Assembly (NCBI GenBank): GCA_025024175.1
Contig: QCXZ01000041.1
Location: forward strand, 7,001,786 to 7,065,785
Source: Rhyzopertha dominica
Lineage: Eukaryota; Arthropoda; Insecta; Coleoptera; Bostrichidae
Direction of reading: 5' to 3'
DNA length: 64,000 bases
Below are positions 34,501 to 44,074 of this stretch, piece by piece. Position 1 is the stretch's first letter, and the number at the start of each line of letters is the position of its first letter. A model generated the notes under the pieces. It was given only the letters and a program-made list of their open reading frames with translations, was not told the origin of the DNA and did not search any database. The position numbers were made by a program, and so were the translations under genes.

Positions 34501-37155
34501 ACCTCTAGGACTTTTGTTTATACACTGATGCGAATTTTGTTGACTAATTTGTAAAAACATACGTTGATTGGCAACATGCGACATACAGCTTCAAGTTCAA
34601 GTAATACGCCGCAAAATGTATAGCAATAAAATTGATTACCTTTGGCTTTCAGTCTCATATAGCTGTCAGGGCGTTTTATGTTTATTTTTTAATTTTTTCT
34701 TGTTTGTGGGTAAGTCTTAACAAAAACTTTTCATAGAGTTGACAGTTTTTTAGAAACGTTAGTGTTTATATATTCAGAGGTTTCAATTTAATTTTTTAAT
34801 TGATTAATGACCGATTCTCGGATTTCATTCTGCCTTGTATGTTTCATATGTATACTGTTCTAATACCATAGCCCCCCTGTTTCTATTAACTTTACATGGG
34901 TTTCCGGCTCTTCACATTTTCTATAATAATTCAGCTTTATTTCCAATTCTGTACTATAAAATTTTCACCTAAATGCAGTTCACTCAGCTATAGCTTTTAA
35001 TGATTCCAAGCTAATTTGTATCATCATTGTATTGTTTCTAAATATCCTCCACACTGACAGTTCGACTGGTGAAGTTATTATAAGTATTATAACTATAACA
35101 TATCGCAGATCAGATTACGACATAATTGTTTGTTTCTTTTAATTTTAAGTGGAAATAGACCGTCTGTTGACTGTGGCGACAAAAATAGTTATCTTTCGAC
35201 TGTCATCCTCCAAAGATACCTCAATTCGCACCGCTACGCTTTTTCTCATGCACGTCCAGCAGGGGCAATAACTCACCTCGCCTTAATTCGTTCAATTAAC
35301 GCCAAAATAATGATTTTACTGCTCAATAAAATTGAATAATGATATACACTGGACCGGCGCCTACTTCAAATTAGAAGGGTGTGCTCCGACGGTGGTAATG
35401 GCGAAAAACCGGCCACTGTCCCAGCTAATGTATAATTTGATCTTTTTGTTCTAAAAGCTACTCCCGCTTAATGCCGTCCCGGTCTAACGAGGTTTTATTA
35501 AGATATTTCGATTTTAATGTTGGTGCCATCCATTTTCCCACACTGTGCTTGTTGATGGAACGACCGGGGCAGATGAAGGGAAGAGGGGATTATTGTTCCA
35601 TAATAAAAGTATTTTAGATTCCTCTGTATCCGCGTGACCTAGCTTTTTGCATTTTCTTGGTGGTGCCCCTCAGGAATAGTCACTGGGCCCGTTGTATTTT
35701 GAATGATGATTATTTTTTATGATTATTACCAGTAGTAACTGAGCATCAACAGCGTGATTTAATGCGAAATAAATGAACGTTTAAGAGCTAGCCAGAGTAT
35801 TCCACGACCTCAAACCAAAGGAGAAACCAATCAGCATTAAGCAGAGAAGCATTTTAAAATTAGAATAATTTCTGGTTTTTCTCAATCCTATCAAACAAGC
35901 TTTCAGCAAGTGGATCTTGAAAGGTATCTTGTATTTCAAATTAACACCAAGGTAGCTAAGAGTGGTAACTTTGAACTAATTAAATAAACAAATAATATAG
36001 ATATCTACATACTTGGTATTAACCTTAGAAATCGAACACCATAGCATTTGTCCGTATGCTGAAGCTTGCTTCGATTGTCTGTATAATTACATGTTATAAA
36101 AGAAACGACAATATTTTACAATAGTTCCTAAATAGGTTTAGCACGGATCAGCGTGAGACTCTTGTGGTATACTCTAATGGCATATCCTGTTTTCTGTTTG
36201 AGATACTTACCTGTACAAAATACTTCTGCGTTTGTAATTACAATGGTGGAGATCATTTTTTTGAGTAAGGGAATAAATATCAGTCTCAATAGATACTAAT
36301 GCAGTTGTAAATATTTACTCTGCAGCTTAACTTATATCCTAGTATAAAATATTTCCAGAAGTGTGGAAAGATACTGCTGGAAGTATGCAGGTACCCTATC
36401 AAAACTATTAAAAAGCTTAGGTTTTATGTTGTCAAATAATTTAAAGTCTATTTTAGGCAGCAATAATAAGCTGACGCCAAAGACCGTTAAAGGACGCTTC
36501 ATCCATATGGTTCAGACTTTTCTTACGTAACATATTTACCTAGGTCAAAGATAGGTACGGATTTATTTCTAAAGTGAGTCTTTATTTAGCCTTTAGTATT
36601 TTATTTTAAGGATGATAGATAGCGCTCAAATTTAGTGGAAAACAAGGTCACTGAATCTTGAGAAGTAAGGAAAAAGGTTGCGACGTACATAGTTTACCCA
36701 CACTTTATTTGAATCATTCTGTGTGCAAAAAAATTAAACCCTTCATTAATTTATATGTAATAACCAAGTTATCATCTACTATAAGCCAAAAAGTCTTTAT
36801 AAAACATCCTCTTTGGCATTCTTTAGTACTGAACAAGTTAATAACATAATAAAAGACGTTTCTGTTAATTTACTAACTTTTCGCAACAAATTTTCAGACA
36901 TTTATTGTTATTATTATTATAAAAATTATGTTATGAGCACCGAAAGCTCTCCGAAAACTCCTTCGCAGAGAAGAACCACATTAGTTATAAGAAAATTAAA
37001 AGTATTTGTCGTTGATAATGCCGGTATTACGTGTATTATCACCTGTGATGTCCGACTTAAAATTTGTTATTTGTCCATTCGACTCTGCGATCTTCCCGCA
37101 TCTATAAAAAAAACTTACCTTCGTTTGACTGCGGCGTCGAGGGCGTCTTCTCCAT
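18641..37155 (-). CDS. nub: POU class 2 transcription factor (nubbin/pdm), four coding exons
   Basis: A nuclear sequence-specific transcription factor; insect members act in wing/appendage, neuroblast, gut and immune gene control. Coding exons 37155-37119, 26312-26200, 23119-22865 and 19510-18641 have GT-AG borders and join in phases 1, 0 and 0 to 424 residues. Residues 1-135 are acidic/serine-rich, then alanine/leucine/glutamine-rich; 136-163 are very glutamine-rich. The POU-specific domain is about 222-293 ([20 protein letters not shown], then [20 protein letters not shown]), the linker 294-313, the homeodomain 314-373 with [13 protein letters not shown] in helix 3. Class 2 identity follows from the Oct-1/Oct-2-like domain. 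The reading frame has no break. Flies have two paralogues (nub, pdm2); most other insects have one, so nub is the best symbol. The exon with the ATG is open upstream (no stop), so another first exon could extend the N-terminus. Confidence 0.93.
20433..21127. mobile_element. Foldback MITE with about 140-bp inverted arms, in nub intron 3
   Basis: The left arm starts ACAGGGTCCGCCACCTAAAA and the reverse complement of the right end starts ACAGGGTCCGCCACTTAAAA. Near-identity continues for about 130-140 bases on each side, including CTTTTTAAACCCTTTAAAAA. TA-rich flanks (ATAT...ATAT) fit a TA target site, so a Tc1/mariner-related MITE is likely. A second, perfect hairpin sits in the middle. Confidence 0.82.
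20884..20966. repeat. Perfect 35-bp inverted repeat with 13-base loop
   Basis: GAGGCTAGCAAACGAAACCC begins the left arm (20884-20918); the right arm (20932-20966) is its exact reverse complement over all 35 bases, around the loop ACACACATCACAC. It lies in the centre of the foldback MITE, whose outer arms have already diverged by roughly 10%. Confidence 0.92.
21128..22864. other. nub intron 3, remaining part
   Basis: Apart from a small palindromic element at 21470-21651 there is AT-rich intron sequence without recognisable genes. Confidence 0.5.
21470..21651. repeat. Palindromic small foldback element
   Basis: The left arm CTACTATCGAAGTCAGGAAA and TTTATTGTCGAGTTACG are mirrored on the other side by CGTGACTCGACAATAAA and TTTCCTGATTTGAATAGTAG. 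Arms are about 65-70 bases with mismatches. No clear target duplication was seen; it may be a very short MITE. Confidence 0.65.
22865..23119 (-). CDS. nub: nub coding exon 3
   Basis: An acceptor CTACAACAG and a donor CCAGGTGAGT enclose 255 bases, 85 codons in phase 0 on both sides. The peptide is low in complexity: [20 protein letters not shown], then an alanine/glycine/leucine segment ([20 protein letters not shown]) and glutamine-rich [10 protein letters not shown]. This kind of region serves as a transcription activation or interaction segment in POU2 proteins. Codon composition is strongly GC-rich against the AT-rich introns. Confidence 0.92.
23120..24399. other. nub intron 2, left part
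   Basis: AT-rich intron. At 23400-23500 several AATCGATT-like blocks alternate in both orientations, a low-order repeat of unknown origin. No gene seen. Confidence 0.4.
24400..24700 (-). pseudogene. RTE-like reverse transcriptase remnant in nub intron 2
   Basis: On the minus strand, FVDFKRAFS (motif A, near 24640-24665) is followed by SQGDLLSVI (motif B type, near 24530) and [20 protein letters not shown] (catalytic block with VDD, near 24430-24500). Distances between the motifs are far too short and frames shift, so it is a shrunken, dead copy. Confidence 0.6.
24836..25225 (-). other. 129-codon open frame in nub intron 2, status unknown
   Basis: A minus-strand frame from ATG 25225 to 24836 is open over 390 bases in a GC-balanced island, which is unusual in this intron. 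The product has no domain I recognise and no low-complexity bias like the nub N-terminus. It could be an alternative exon, an unknown gene or simply a conserved regulatory island that happens to be open. Confidence 0.25.
25226..26199. other. nub intron 2, right part
   Basis: AT-rich; nothing recognised. Confidence 0.4.
26200..26312 (-). CDS. nub: nub coding exon 2
   Basis: Bounded by acceptor TTTCTTGCAG and donor CTGGTAAGT. Its first two bases complete the aspartate codon split across intron 1, and it ends at a codon boundary. It encodes an acidic, serine-rich stretch ([18 protein letters not shown], then [15 protein letters not shown]) without known domain. The exact fit of phase 1 on both sides is the main proof that it belongs to this gene. 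Confidence 0.85.
26520..26800. promoter_or_regulatory. GC-rich island in nub intron 1, candidate enhancer
   Basis: About 200 bases beyond coding exon 2 the composition switches to CpG-containing, balanced sequence with no open frame, bounded by AT-rich DNA. It contains the 18-bp palindrome at 26652-26669. In a developmental regulator such islands often are enhancers; function here is inferred. Confidence 0.4.
26652..26669. promoter_or_regulatory. Back-to-back TCF/Pangolin-type sites
   Basis: CGCTTTGATATCAAAGCG is a perfect 18-bp palindrome built of two CTTTGAT cores facing each other. CTTTGAT is the core of the Wnt effector TCF (Pangolin) site. Insect nub responds to wing patterning signals, so a Wnt input is plausible but inferred. 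Confidence 0.4.
26801..28207. other. nub intron 1, AT-rich with an island at about 27340-27860
   Basis: Several N bases lie at 26862-27287. 27340-27860 is GC-balanced with open frames on both strands (92 codons minus, 79 plus) and no known motif. A Tc1-like end is at 27986-28080. Confidence 0.3.
27986..28080 (+). mobile_element. Solo inverted-repeat end of a Tc1-like element
   Basis: TGTCAACATATTTCCACGGC with the following ACGGCAATGG and TTTTTTTGCGGATTTGA matches the left end at 45931-45985 and, even better, the reverse complement of the right end at 46700-46780. No partner end or transposase was found next to it. Confidence 0.5.
28208..28914. other. nub intron 1, GC-balanced island at 28200-28560
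   Basis: A 72-codon plus-strand frame is open but has no motif. Candidate regulatory DNA; nothing else seen. Confidence 0.3.
28915..29004 (-). pseudogene. THAP-type zinc-finger stub
   Basis: The short minus-strand frame begins [20 protein letters not shown]. Insect THAP domain proteins, many transposon-derived, start with 'Y..CFVP.CkNTt....K.F..vP'. The first cysteine and the N-T-T block fit; the spacing before the second cysteine is altered and the rest of the domain is missing. A dead fragment is most likely. Confidence 0.45.
29005..30151. other. nub intron 1, non-coding
   Basis: No gene recognised; composition is balanced around 29500-29700. Confidence 0.4.
30152..31612 (+). mobile_element. 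Non-LTR retrotransposon (Jockey group) with TTA-repeat tail, in nub intron 1
   Basis: Ordered RT blocks appear in shifting plus-strand frames: [20 protein letters not shown] (30187-30246), a 'VPVHKS...[10 protein letters not shown]' block near 30356-30420, AKAFDRVHH (30580-30606), [20 protein letters not shown] (30730-30790), YADDLKICT (30816-30843), then a 199-codon frame with [25 protein letters not shown] and [15 protein letters not shown]. The element ends with a TTATTATTA microsatellite at 31588-31612. A stop, frameshifts and missing spacing make it non-functional. It is the best preserved element inside the nub gene and the same strand as none of the nub exons. Confidence 0.88.
31613..33246. 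other. nub intron 1, AT-rich
   Basis: No gene seen. A GC-richer patch at 32180-32350 contains pyrimidine- and purine-rich runs but no recognised element. Confidence 0.4.
33247..33310 (-). pseudogene. Reverse transcriptase motif-B scrap
   Basis: The minus strand reads [16 protein letters not shown], the non-LTR RT motif B. Nothing else of the enzyme is recognisable around it. Confidence 0.45.
33311..35650. other. nub intron 1 with GC-balanced islands at 33440-33800 and 35130-35640
   Basis: The two islands stand out against AT-rich surroundings and hold no convincing frames; they are candidates for regulatory DNA. Between them the sequence is AT-rich and empty of recognisable features. Confidence 0.35.
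35651..35712 (+). pseudogene. Reverse transcriptase motif-B scrap
   Basis: The plus strand reads [17 protein letters not shown], a decayed 'GvPQGS.LGPLLF' motif. No other RT block was found nearby. Confidence 0.3.
35713..37118. other. nub intron 1, part next to coding exon 1
   Basis: AT-rich; a TTATTATTA run lies near 36905-36920. No gene recognised. Confidence 0.4.
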
Positions 37156-37175
37156 TTTGTAACTCCTCTGTTCGT
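37119..37175 (-). CDS. nub: nub coding exon 1 with 20 bases of leader
   Basis: An acceptor TTTTCCAG (AG at 37177-37176) opens the exon. The ATG at 37155-37153 has a good context (ACAAAATGG). The exon encodes [12 protein letters not shown] plus the first base of a split codon, then the donor GGTAAGTTT (GT at 37118-37117). Because an acceptor precedes it, at least one further 5' exon and the promoter lie at higher coordinates; I could not identify them. The leader part is itself open in the same frame. Confidence 0.8.
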
Positions 37176-37415
37176 CTGGAAAATAAAAGGAAAACGTCAT
37201 CGTCGTGTCCGATTATTAATTGCACGGGAAACCAACGCGCCGTAAATATTTAATCGGGTAACATTTCAAAAGGGCAATCAATTCCAGCTAATGAATTTGT
37301 GAATATTCATCGGAAATGTGGTGTGCCGCGCCGGTCTTTTCAAAAATTCATGTCGAAGCAGATGTATTCATATTCCGAGCTCACGCCAGTGGTTTGTATG
37401 AATGTTGAATGCGCC

Positions 37416-37423
37416 ATGCAAAT
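37416..37423 (+). promoter_or_regulatory. Octamer site ATGCAAAT upstream of nub coding exon 1
   Basis: The exact Oct/POU2 consensus octamer lies about 260 bases 5' of the ATG, in a CpG-containing island (37270-37470). The factor encoded here would bind it, so feedback is possible. Other octamers occur by chance elsewhere in the window (for example 42644-42651), which weakens the case. Confidence 0.3.
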
Positions 37424-37499
37424 GTCAGAAGGATAGGCGGGGGTCCCTGTCGGTTTGGGGAAATGATACAATCTGTTTGAAATCTTGCGGTGAGCAATT

Positions 37500-38000
37500 C
37501 AAAAATTCTAACTTACATATTTCAAATTATTTAATAGAAAAATTTGTAATAGAAATGGTTTGTGATATTTAAGTTTAATCAAACACTCCATAACTATTGT
37601 CACGTTCTGGTTAAGCTAAAATCACTAATTTCTTGTCTTAGGTAATATATTGTGCAACGATCGCAGATCGTCTATTACTATACGAGAAGTACAGTAAAGT
37701 AACGAATTTGATAAAAACGAAATGCGATAAAATCATTACTTACAATTTCTATTTAATAGCGAAATATACCTTCTACCATTCAAGACATTTGCAATTTAAT
37801 AGTTAGTTTTTTTTCTTCTTGAGATAGGTAACTATTCTCAGGCAATTCAAATTTCCTGATGAAGGGTTTATACGATATGCAGCAAATTAGTTAGACTTCT
37901 CCCAGCCATATCCAAATCATATTCGACTTCAATATTCACTGTTCGCGTTGCCAACACCATTATAATCTTTGGAGACGATTTTGTCGTCCAAAAACGGAAT
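37500..38000. other. Non-coding, upstream of nub coding exons
   Basis: AT-rich with no recognised feature. An unidentified nub 5' exon may lie here or further right. Confidence 0.3.
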
Positions 38001-38740
38001 GTCTTTAGCGCTAGAAACAGTTTTGTTAGAAAATGACCTCCCATTGTAAAATTGACGGTTCTGCAAGCAACGTGAGTATATTATACAGACGAAGCTGGAT
38101 TATGAAGAAAGAACTGGTCTTATATTTAACTTGGCACTGGAAACGAAAACTACATAAATAGAACAGGAAATAGTACGCATAAAGAGCTACACGCAAGTAG
38201 TTTTATGCTTACGATGTAGCGATAACAGTAAGAGACAAAAGTACACTGGCTGAAATAGCAGGGTAGAAAGAAATAAGACTGCATATAAATGAAGAGAAAA
38301 GTTACTTTAGGAGAACATCAATCATCAAATCGGGTGGTACAAATATGTTTAAGAATAACAAAATCCAAGGTTGTAGGAGAATTCATTTATCTAGGTATGC
38401 TAATGAGCAATAATGCTAAAGAAGGAAAAGAAATCGACCTACAAATATTGAAAGCAAATACGCTGGTTCATTGTCACCTAGTAGAGGCAAAAATATAATA
38501 TGCAGGATTGGAAAATAAGATTTTTTTACATGGATACGAGAATTACAAATAGTAGAATATTCTCTAACAGTATGAGTGGGGACTTTAGGAAGGCCTCAGT
38601 GGCTAGGGCATATTGAAAGAATGTGTGCAGTACAAATGGTGAGATCTATAATACAGAAGAAGCCGAATGACACTGAAACAATAAGGCGCAGAACATGATA
38701 CTATGAAGAAAAGGGTAAAGTCCAGGGTGTAAATTTTATT
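38001..38740 (+). pseudogene. RTE-like retrotransposon ORF2 C-terminal remnant
   Basis: The 69-codon frame 38289-38498 has FIYLGMLMSNNAKEGKEIDL followed by Q-I-L-K-A-N, the 'F.YLG...s....EI..RI..a..' block after the RT thumb. Near 38590-38690 RPQWLGHIERM and a K-K-P-N-D-x6-R-R-R piece match the conserved tail of RTE-like ORF2 ('lRwlGHv.RM...P....RGRP'). RT catalytic motifs are missing. Confidence 0.65.
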
Positions 38741-39400
38741 CCATTATAGCCTTTTTTGTTCTTCATTAAATTATTGATAAAAATATGCAGATTGTAGCTT
38801 TGACAATTCTTCATAAAAATGTTCTTTCCTTAACCAGAGAAGAAGACGGGCGTTAAACACATCACCAAGAAATACATTTAGAAGTCGATCGCACGGCACC
38901 ACATTTTCCTCCTGTTTTATTTTATCGGCCAGTTCATTCCTTATTCATCCGCCACACGTTTAAACATCGTAAAATATAAAGTTACATAGGACTGGTATTT
39001 CTGCATAGCGTCGGCAGGTGTGTGTATTATTTATAAATGGATGTGCATTAGCAGGAGAAACTGCGGTCCAAGATGTCCGTCCGGACGCGGGTAGTTTACC
39101 CCTTACTGCTCTCCGGGGACAGCTGACCCCATGCTATTATTTTTCACCCCCAACTAGGCTTTTGCATATATCCTACTCCCGCACAGCATTATCTGCAATA
39201 ATGGCCTTGCCATGAGTCGCCGGGCGACGACGATTGCAATTGTTTGTCGGAATAGTACAGTTTTGTGGGACTTTGATGTGTGCATACATTTTAACAATAT
39301 TTTTTTAGCCAGGTGCCTTATGATGAAAGTTACCATAACAGAAATTGGCCGAATGTTAGTTAAATATAGTTGCAAGTATGGTGTGATTATTTATTGATAG
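38741..39400. other. Non-coding stretch with CpG-rich patch 39040-39235
   Basis: The patch has open frames on both strands but no motif. It may be a promoter or regulatory island for nub (2 kb upstream of coding exon 1) or unrelated. Confidence 0.3.
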
Positions 39401-40351
39401 CATGGGCGTACCGAAGGAGGGGCAAGGGGGGCAGCGGCCCCCCCCCCTGGACCTGGGTTGCCAACTCTGGGACCATCCAATTTCCCATACATTTAGCTGA
39501 TTAATTATGTGTGTACACCTAAAAATTGTCTTATTTACAAAATTGTAAATACAGTAAAATTTATAGGCAAGTGTATTTCACAATTTTCAGCCAGAACTCA
39601 TATTTGACCCTTGCAAATGACGTTCTCTAATAAGTCGCTGTCAAATGGTTTCCAAGCTTAATCGATGCCATGTGCGTTTTGAAGCTGTAACTTCAACATT
39701 CTTGTTGTTACGAATCGTTGTCTTAGGGCGGATATAGCTTTAAAAGACTATCTTGGTCAGGATGAGTCATAACACGATTTCTGCTTAGTTCAGTTCTTTT
39801 ACCTTTTCTTATAAAGATTGTTCAACTAACTACTGTTATATGGAATCACATCAGAATCTGTCATATATTCGGTGAGAACTCTAGCTTAAATTTCTAATGC
39901 TTCTAGTGTGAGAAGTTGAAACTGTACTAGAAGCGCATCGGTTAATGCATTAGATCAGAAATCGTGGTCCTATTAGTAGAATTTTCAAGGTGAAATTTAT
40001 GTTTCCTTGGTACGTCGTATGATATCATTTATAGATTATGTGGATCACGGATCTTTTTCTCCCAAATAAAATGTATCAATTCATCTTTTGTTAAACCCGA
40101 GAGCGATGCAACTGAATGTGCCTCACATCAGTGTATACAGAAAACATAAATAATTTGGCTCTTTATTTCACAGATGTTTTAAGTCGCCTTGCAGAAAATC
40201 CACGAAGATTATTCATGGAATAAATACTTCATTAATTATTTAAGTACCTATATATCTTATAAACGTTTATTATTTCTGTTTATGTTAAATTATACTCTAC
40301 AGGACGTTCCTGCTTTGCCCTCTCCTAGACCAAAAGCTGGGTACGCCCATG
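39401..40351. mobile_element. Non-autonomous hAT element, 951 bp, with 8-bp target duplication
   Basis: The left end CATGGGCGTACCGAAGG and the reverse complement of the right end CATGGGCGTACCCAGCTT share 12 perfect bases. ATTGATAG is repeated exactly at 39393-39400 and 40352-40359. A C-run follows the left end. Inside there is no intact frame; a few minus-strand pieces around 39600-39800 look like decayed coding sequence, possibly transposase, but I cannot align them. Confidence 0.82.
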
Positions 40352-40359
40352 ATTGATAG

Positions 40360-42860
40360 TGTTATAAATGACAGATAAACAGTAAATCAAATTACATAGC
40401 CTATGTCAAAAATTTTTGTTTTGCAGATTTCTAAAGTATTTAAATTACTCACGCAACTACTAAAGCCCCTACGTTTAAAAAAATTTATTGTGTATAAATC
40501 CATTAATTTATTCTGTAACTAGTATATTTAAAGCATAATTAATACTGTGGGTGAAGTATGTTGATGCGGTGAATAATGTATTGCTGTACCTATATTGTTA
40601 TTTCTTTTAACAATACCTAGCGTGCAGAGAAGAAAGATGATAAAATCTATTGTACTCTCGAGGATTTGAAAATTAAACGACCCAGGAGGGGCGATTTTTT
40701 GGGTTCGCAGCAAAACTTGGAATTTGCGACAAAACTTACAAAAACAGACACTGCCCAGTAGTATTACGATGTAGCAATATTTTTTCCGCTAATACATACT
40801 ACTAAAAAATGAATTTGCTCACACACAGCCCTCCTAGACGATTTCATTTCTAAAGTCCACGCGTGTACATATTAAATATGTGTAGAGTGACTAAAAAGAG
40901 ATAAATGTCTTTACTTGGCAATTTTCATATTGTTATTTAATGATAATTGACTAATACGAGTACTAGCCTACTAGCTTTAATAAGTAAATACTTAAGTTTG
41001 ATTAATGCCAATAGCTAAAGTTCTTTTAATCAACCGAAGTATAGCCGGCTCTACTGGACAGCAAGATATCATTTTATATGTAAGATTTGCCAACGCACAG
41101 TTCACTTTAAAAGTTTCGATTAGAATTTTGCGCGTGTTATAACAACTCCCCAAAAATATACATTAACGTTGTTGAACATTATTTTGGTTTGGCAGTGAAA
41201 ACTGTTGATTATGCAACTATTCCTTTAAATAATGTCACATAAATTAAAAACTCACTAAATGGACAAAAAATTAATTTTTTAATGTGAAATGGCAGGCTGG
41301 TGTTGCTGATAATTTTGGTGTAGACTAAGCCAGAGGACATTAATCAAATGATATATTTGGACTAGTGTGGTGGAACAAACGCCTTACTTGCTTACTAGCG
41401 TTTCCTCATTTTATTATATGAGTTGTATTTAATAATATAATAATAGTTTTATTAAGAAGAAGGGTTAGTATGTAGCTATCTTCATTTTTAATAAAATCGT
41501 CAGCAACTTAAAATCTCCCCTGTATTTGATCTATAAGCTTGTTGAATATTAACGGTGGATAGTTAATAATAGGGAATTGTATACGAAATTACAAACAGGA
41601 AAACGTCAATGAATAGATGAAAAGGAGGTACTTCTTATAAACAATGATTGTTGATTTTTACGAATTGCTTGCCCATTGAAGTAGTGGCACAATCAGTTAA
41701 AAGCAGTATATGCATTCCTAGTTACTGTTTAAAGAAAAGTTCAGAGAAAACATAAACTAAACAGCACAATTTTTATCTGCAGATGAGACAAAAGTATTCA
41801 AATCAGAGAGTGCTTGAACTGACTAGTGTTGAAAAACTTATCATGCTATTTTTTTTACCCAAAAGTCCTCTTGAAGAAGTATACAGTCCTGGAGGATGTT
41901 AACTGAACAACTTTGTCAAATCTGTATAAAGAATGTAGTTTAAAACAATATTAAAATGCTTACTCGTCCACCAAATTAAGAAAATAATATTTAACACATA
42001 TTTCCATTAATTAAATATTACATGCTTCCCGTCATTAGGGGATGAAGTGGCGTAAACGCGAAATACATTTTCTCCCTTGAATACAAATTTGATCTATTCG
42101 AGCGTTTTTTGATAAATTCAGTCAAATGTGTCAAAAATTCGGGAGGTTACTCTGTATAGTAATATATGTATAGGTTAGGTACGTTTAGATTGGTTGGTCA
42201 ATGAAATAAAATCGTAAAAGCATTTTTGCTGTCGATAATAATATCTGGCAGCAGCTTGCGTAATTCTCGACATTTCATACTTAATGAGCTCGACGATTTT
42301 ATTGGACATCCTCGAAGTGGGAGGAGCAACTGTCCAAAATCGTCACGCAATCAATTAGTCCAGAAAACAAAAGCCGATTAAGGCCATTAAAAACCAGTTT
42401 CATACAGTATGTAAATAAAGATAAAGCGCCTTTATCTAAATGATACAATAAAAGACGCAGAGGACGGTTATTCATATTTTTCGAGGAATTTTAAAACGCT
42501 CCTCTTTTATTAATTAACATTGCTGCTTTTTGGGCATGCATACACAAAACGGAATTCCGTGGTCCGTTTCCTATTCGAAATTATGCTAACGATGGGGAAT
42601 TTCCACAGCTCAAGGTGGAACTGAAGATGTCTATCTTAATTTAATGCAAATGTCGGTGAAAAATTGTATTAATATCGTGTGCGCAAAGAATGTTTGCGCT
42701 CTGGTTGGCTTAGGTATGATCGTTTTATTAAAAGTAATTTTTTATGTTTATGACATAAGCAACTCAGTGATAGCATCAATTACAATCCTGTTTCTCACAC
42801 TGAGCCACAACATAGGATTCTCTTACATTTTTAAGGTTCCTTCGCCCACAGATAATTCCA
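40360..42860. other. AT-rich non-coding stretch
   Basis: No gene recognised. Near 42140-42160 a sequence ending ...GTTACTCTGTATAG resembles a Tc1/mariner MITE end but no partner was found. The 73-codon frame at 42644-42865 is hydrophobic in part but has AT-ended codons throughout. Confidence 0.35.
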
Positions 42861-43700
42861 TGTGATAAAGAACTTTATCATTATTTTACGAAATTTGGTT
42901 GTAATATTGTAAGTGATAATATTATAAGTGATAAAGATAGCAAAATATTAATATTTTAAAACTACCTACTTGATGTTTAGTCATACCATTTCATGATTAT
43001 TTTTTTGATGATGAATCTCTAATTGTTAAACAAGACGACTTATTATTTCTGGAATTTTGATCGCAGTACCTATCAATAGCTTATGAATGAGTCACTATTA
43101 CGACAGTATACAACATACTTACAACTTGAGTTCAAAATACATTTATCAGGTTGTGCGGTAGATAAGGGGAAAACTAAAGACTGATCTCATTGTATTATAC
43201 AATAACAGTTCAGTTTCAGCCATTATGCACGCAATTCCAAATTGAACAAATTACGTCGCCGCCCTTTCAGCCTCAGTCGAATGGAGCAATCGAAAACGCT
43301 TTTAAGGCTGTTAAAATGGCTTTAAAAATTGCTTTAGGTCAAAATGAAGAGGGAGATTTAAATTTTGCAATCAGTATTTTTTTTGGCTACAGAAGTACAG
43401 TTCATTGTACTACGGGTGTTACTCCTTTATTGTTGATGTTGTGTAGAGATATCTGCACAAAATTTGATCTTTTGCGTCTAGATGCTAAAATAAAATTACG
43501 AGTTCAACAAAAACAAGAAATTCAAAGCACAAATTTTGGTGGCAGAAGAGGCGTTGTTTTTGTTGTGCGTAATAGAGTTTATGTGCGAGATTATCGTTTT
43601 TCTAAACTAAGTTGTATTATTGCGAGAATCACAAAAAAAATTGGAAAATGTTGTTCTACTTGAGCTATAAACAACTTGGAATTAAATAAGAAAATGCGTC
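42861..43700 (+). pseudogene. Gypsy-type LTR retrotransposon integrase, C-terminal part
   Basis: The 157-codon frame 43190-43663 reads TSPPFQPQSNGAIENAFKAV, then about 30 residues on FFGYRSTVHCTTGVTPLLLM. This corresponds to the integrase core block 'HPqSNGq.ER....+K' with the catalytic glutamate position (IENAF) and the 'YR...H..TG.tP..ll.g+' block. Upstream, 42862-42950 gives HYFTKFGCNIVSDN, which fits the preceding 'F..FG.P..i.sDnG' block, followed by disrupted sequence. The catalytic region is interrupted and the remaining pol is absent. Confidence 0.7.
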
Positions 43701-43949
43701 CAAAATGGTTTGCCTCTTATACAGAGAGCGATAACCCGCGTTGCATTTCAATGCTGAATAGTTTACAGGCAAGAGGAAAGCCGTTTCACCTCCTCATGTT
43801 TTTGGCCAAGAAGTAAAAAAAAATGAAAGGTCGAAATCTTCTAACTGTGGGGCGAAACGCATTAGGAGTGCGCTGAAGAGACTCAATTATACTTAATAAT
43901 AAGTTTAGCTAAAAAATTATTAATTAGAAAATTTTTAAGGGCTGAAGAA

Positions 43950-44074
43950 TGTGGTATATTCCATTGCTAAATATTCTAAGGCGGGAGTTTTGTACCCTTC
44001 TTATCGGGTATAGCAGCAGTTGAAAGAATAAACTCGTGAATCGAACACGCATTTTTAATTCCTACCTCAGTACA
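43950..44074 (+). repeat. Possible short 3' LTR of the gypsy-type element
   Basis: A purine-rich tract (AAGGGCTGAAGAA, 43938-43949) is followed by TGTGGTATATTCC. The segment ends CTACCTCAGTACA at 44074 and includes AATAAA (44027-44032). TG...CA termini, a polypurine tract just before and a poly(A) signal inside fit an LTR. It is short for an LTR and no 5' copy is in the window. Confidence 0.3.

Noticed and set aside
36813..37253. 146-codon plus-strand frame
   Set aside because: It runs antisense over nub coding exon 1 and adjacent intron, contains a TTATTATTA run and shows no domain.
42644..42651. A second ATGCAAAT octamer (others near 510, 14273 and 46874)
   Set aside because: Octamers are expected a few times by chance in 64 kb of AT-rich DNA; none of these has a meaningful position.
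42644..42865. 73-codon plus-strand frame with a hydrophobic stretch, considered as a membrane protein
   Set aside because: Third codon positions are AT-rich like the background, and the frame leads into integrase-like sequence without a family match.
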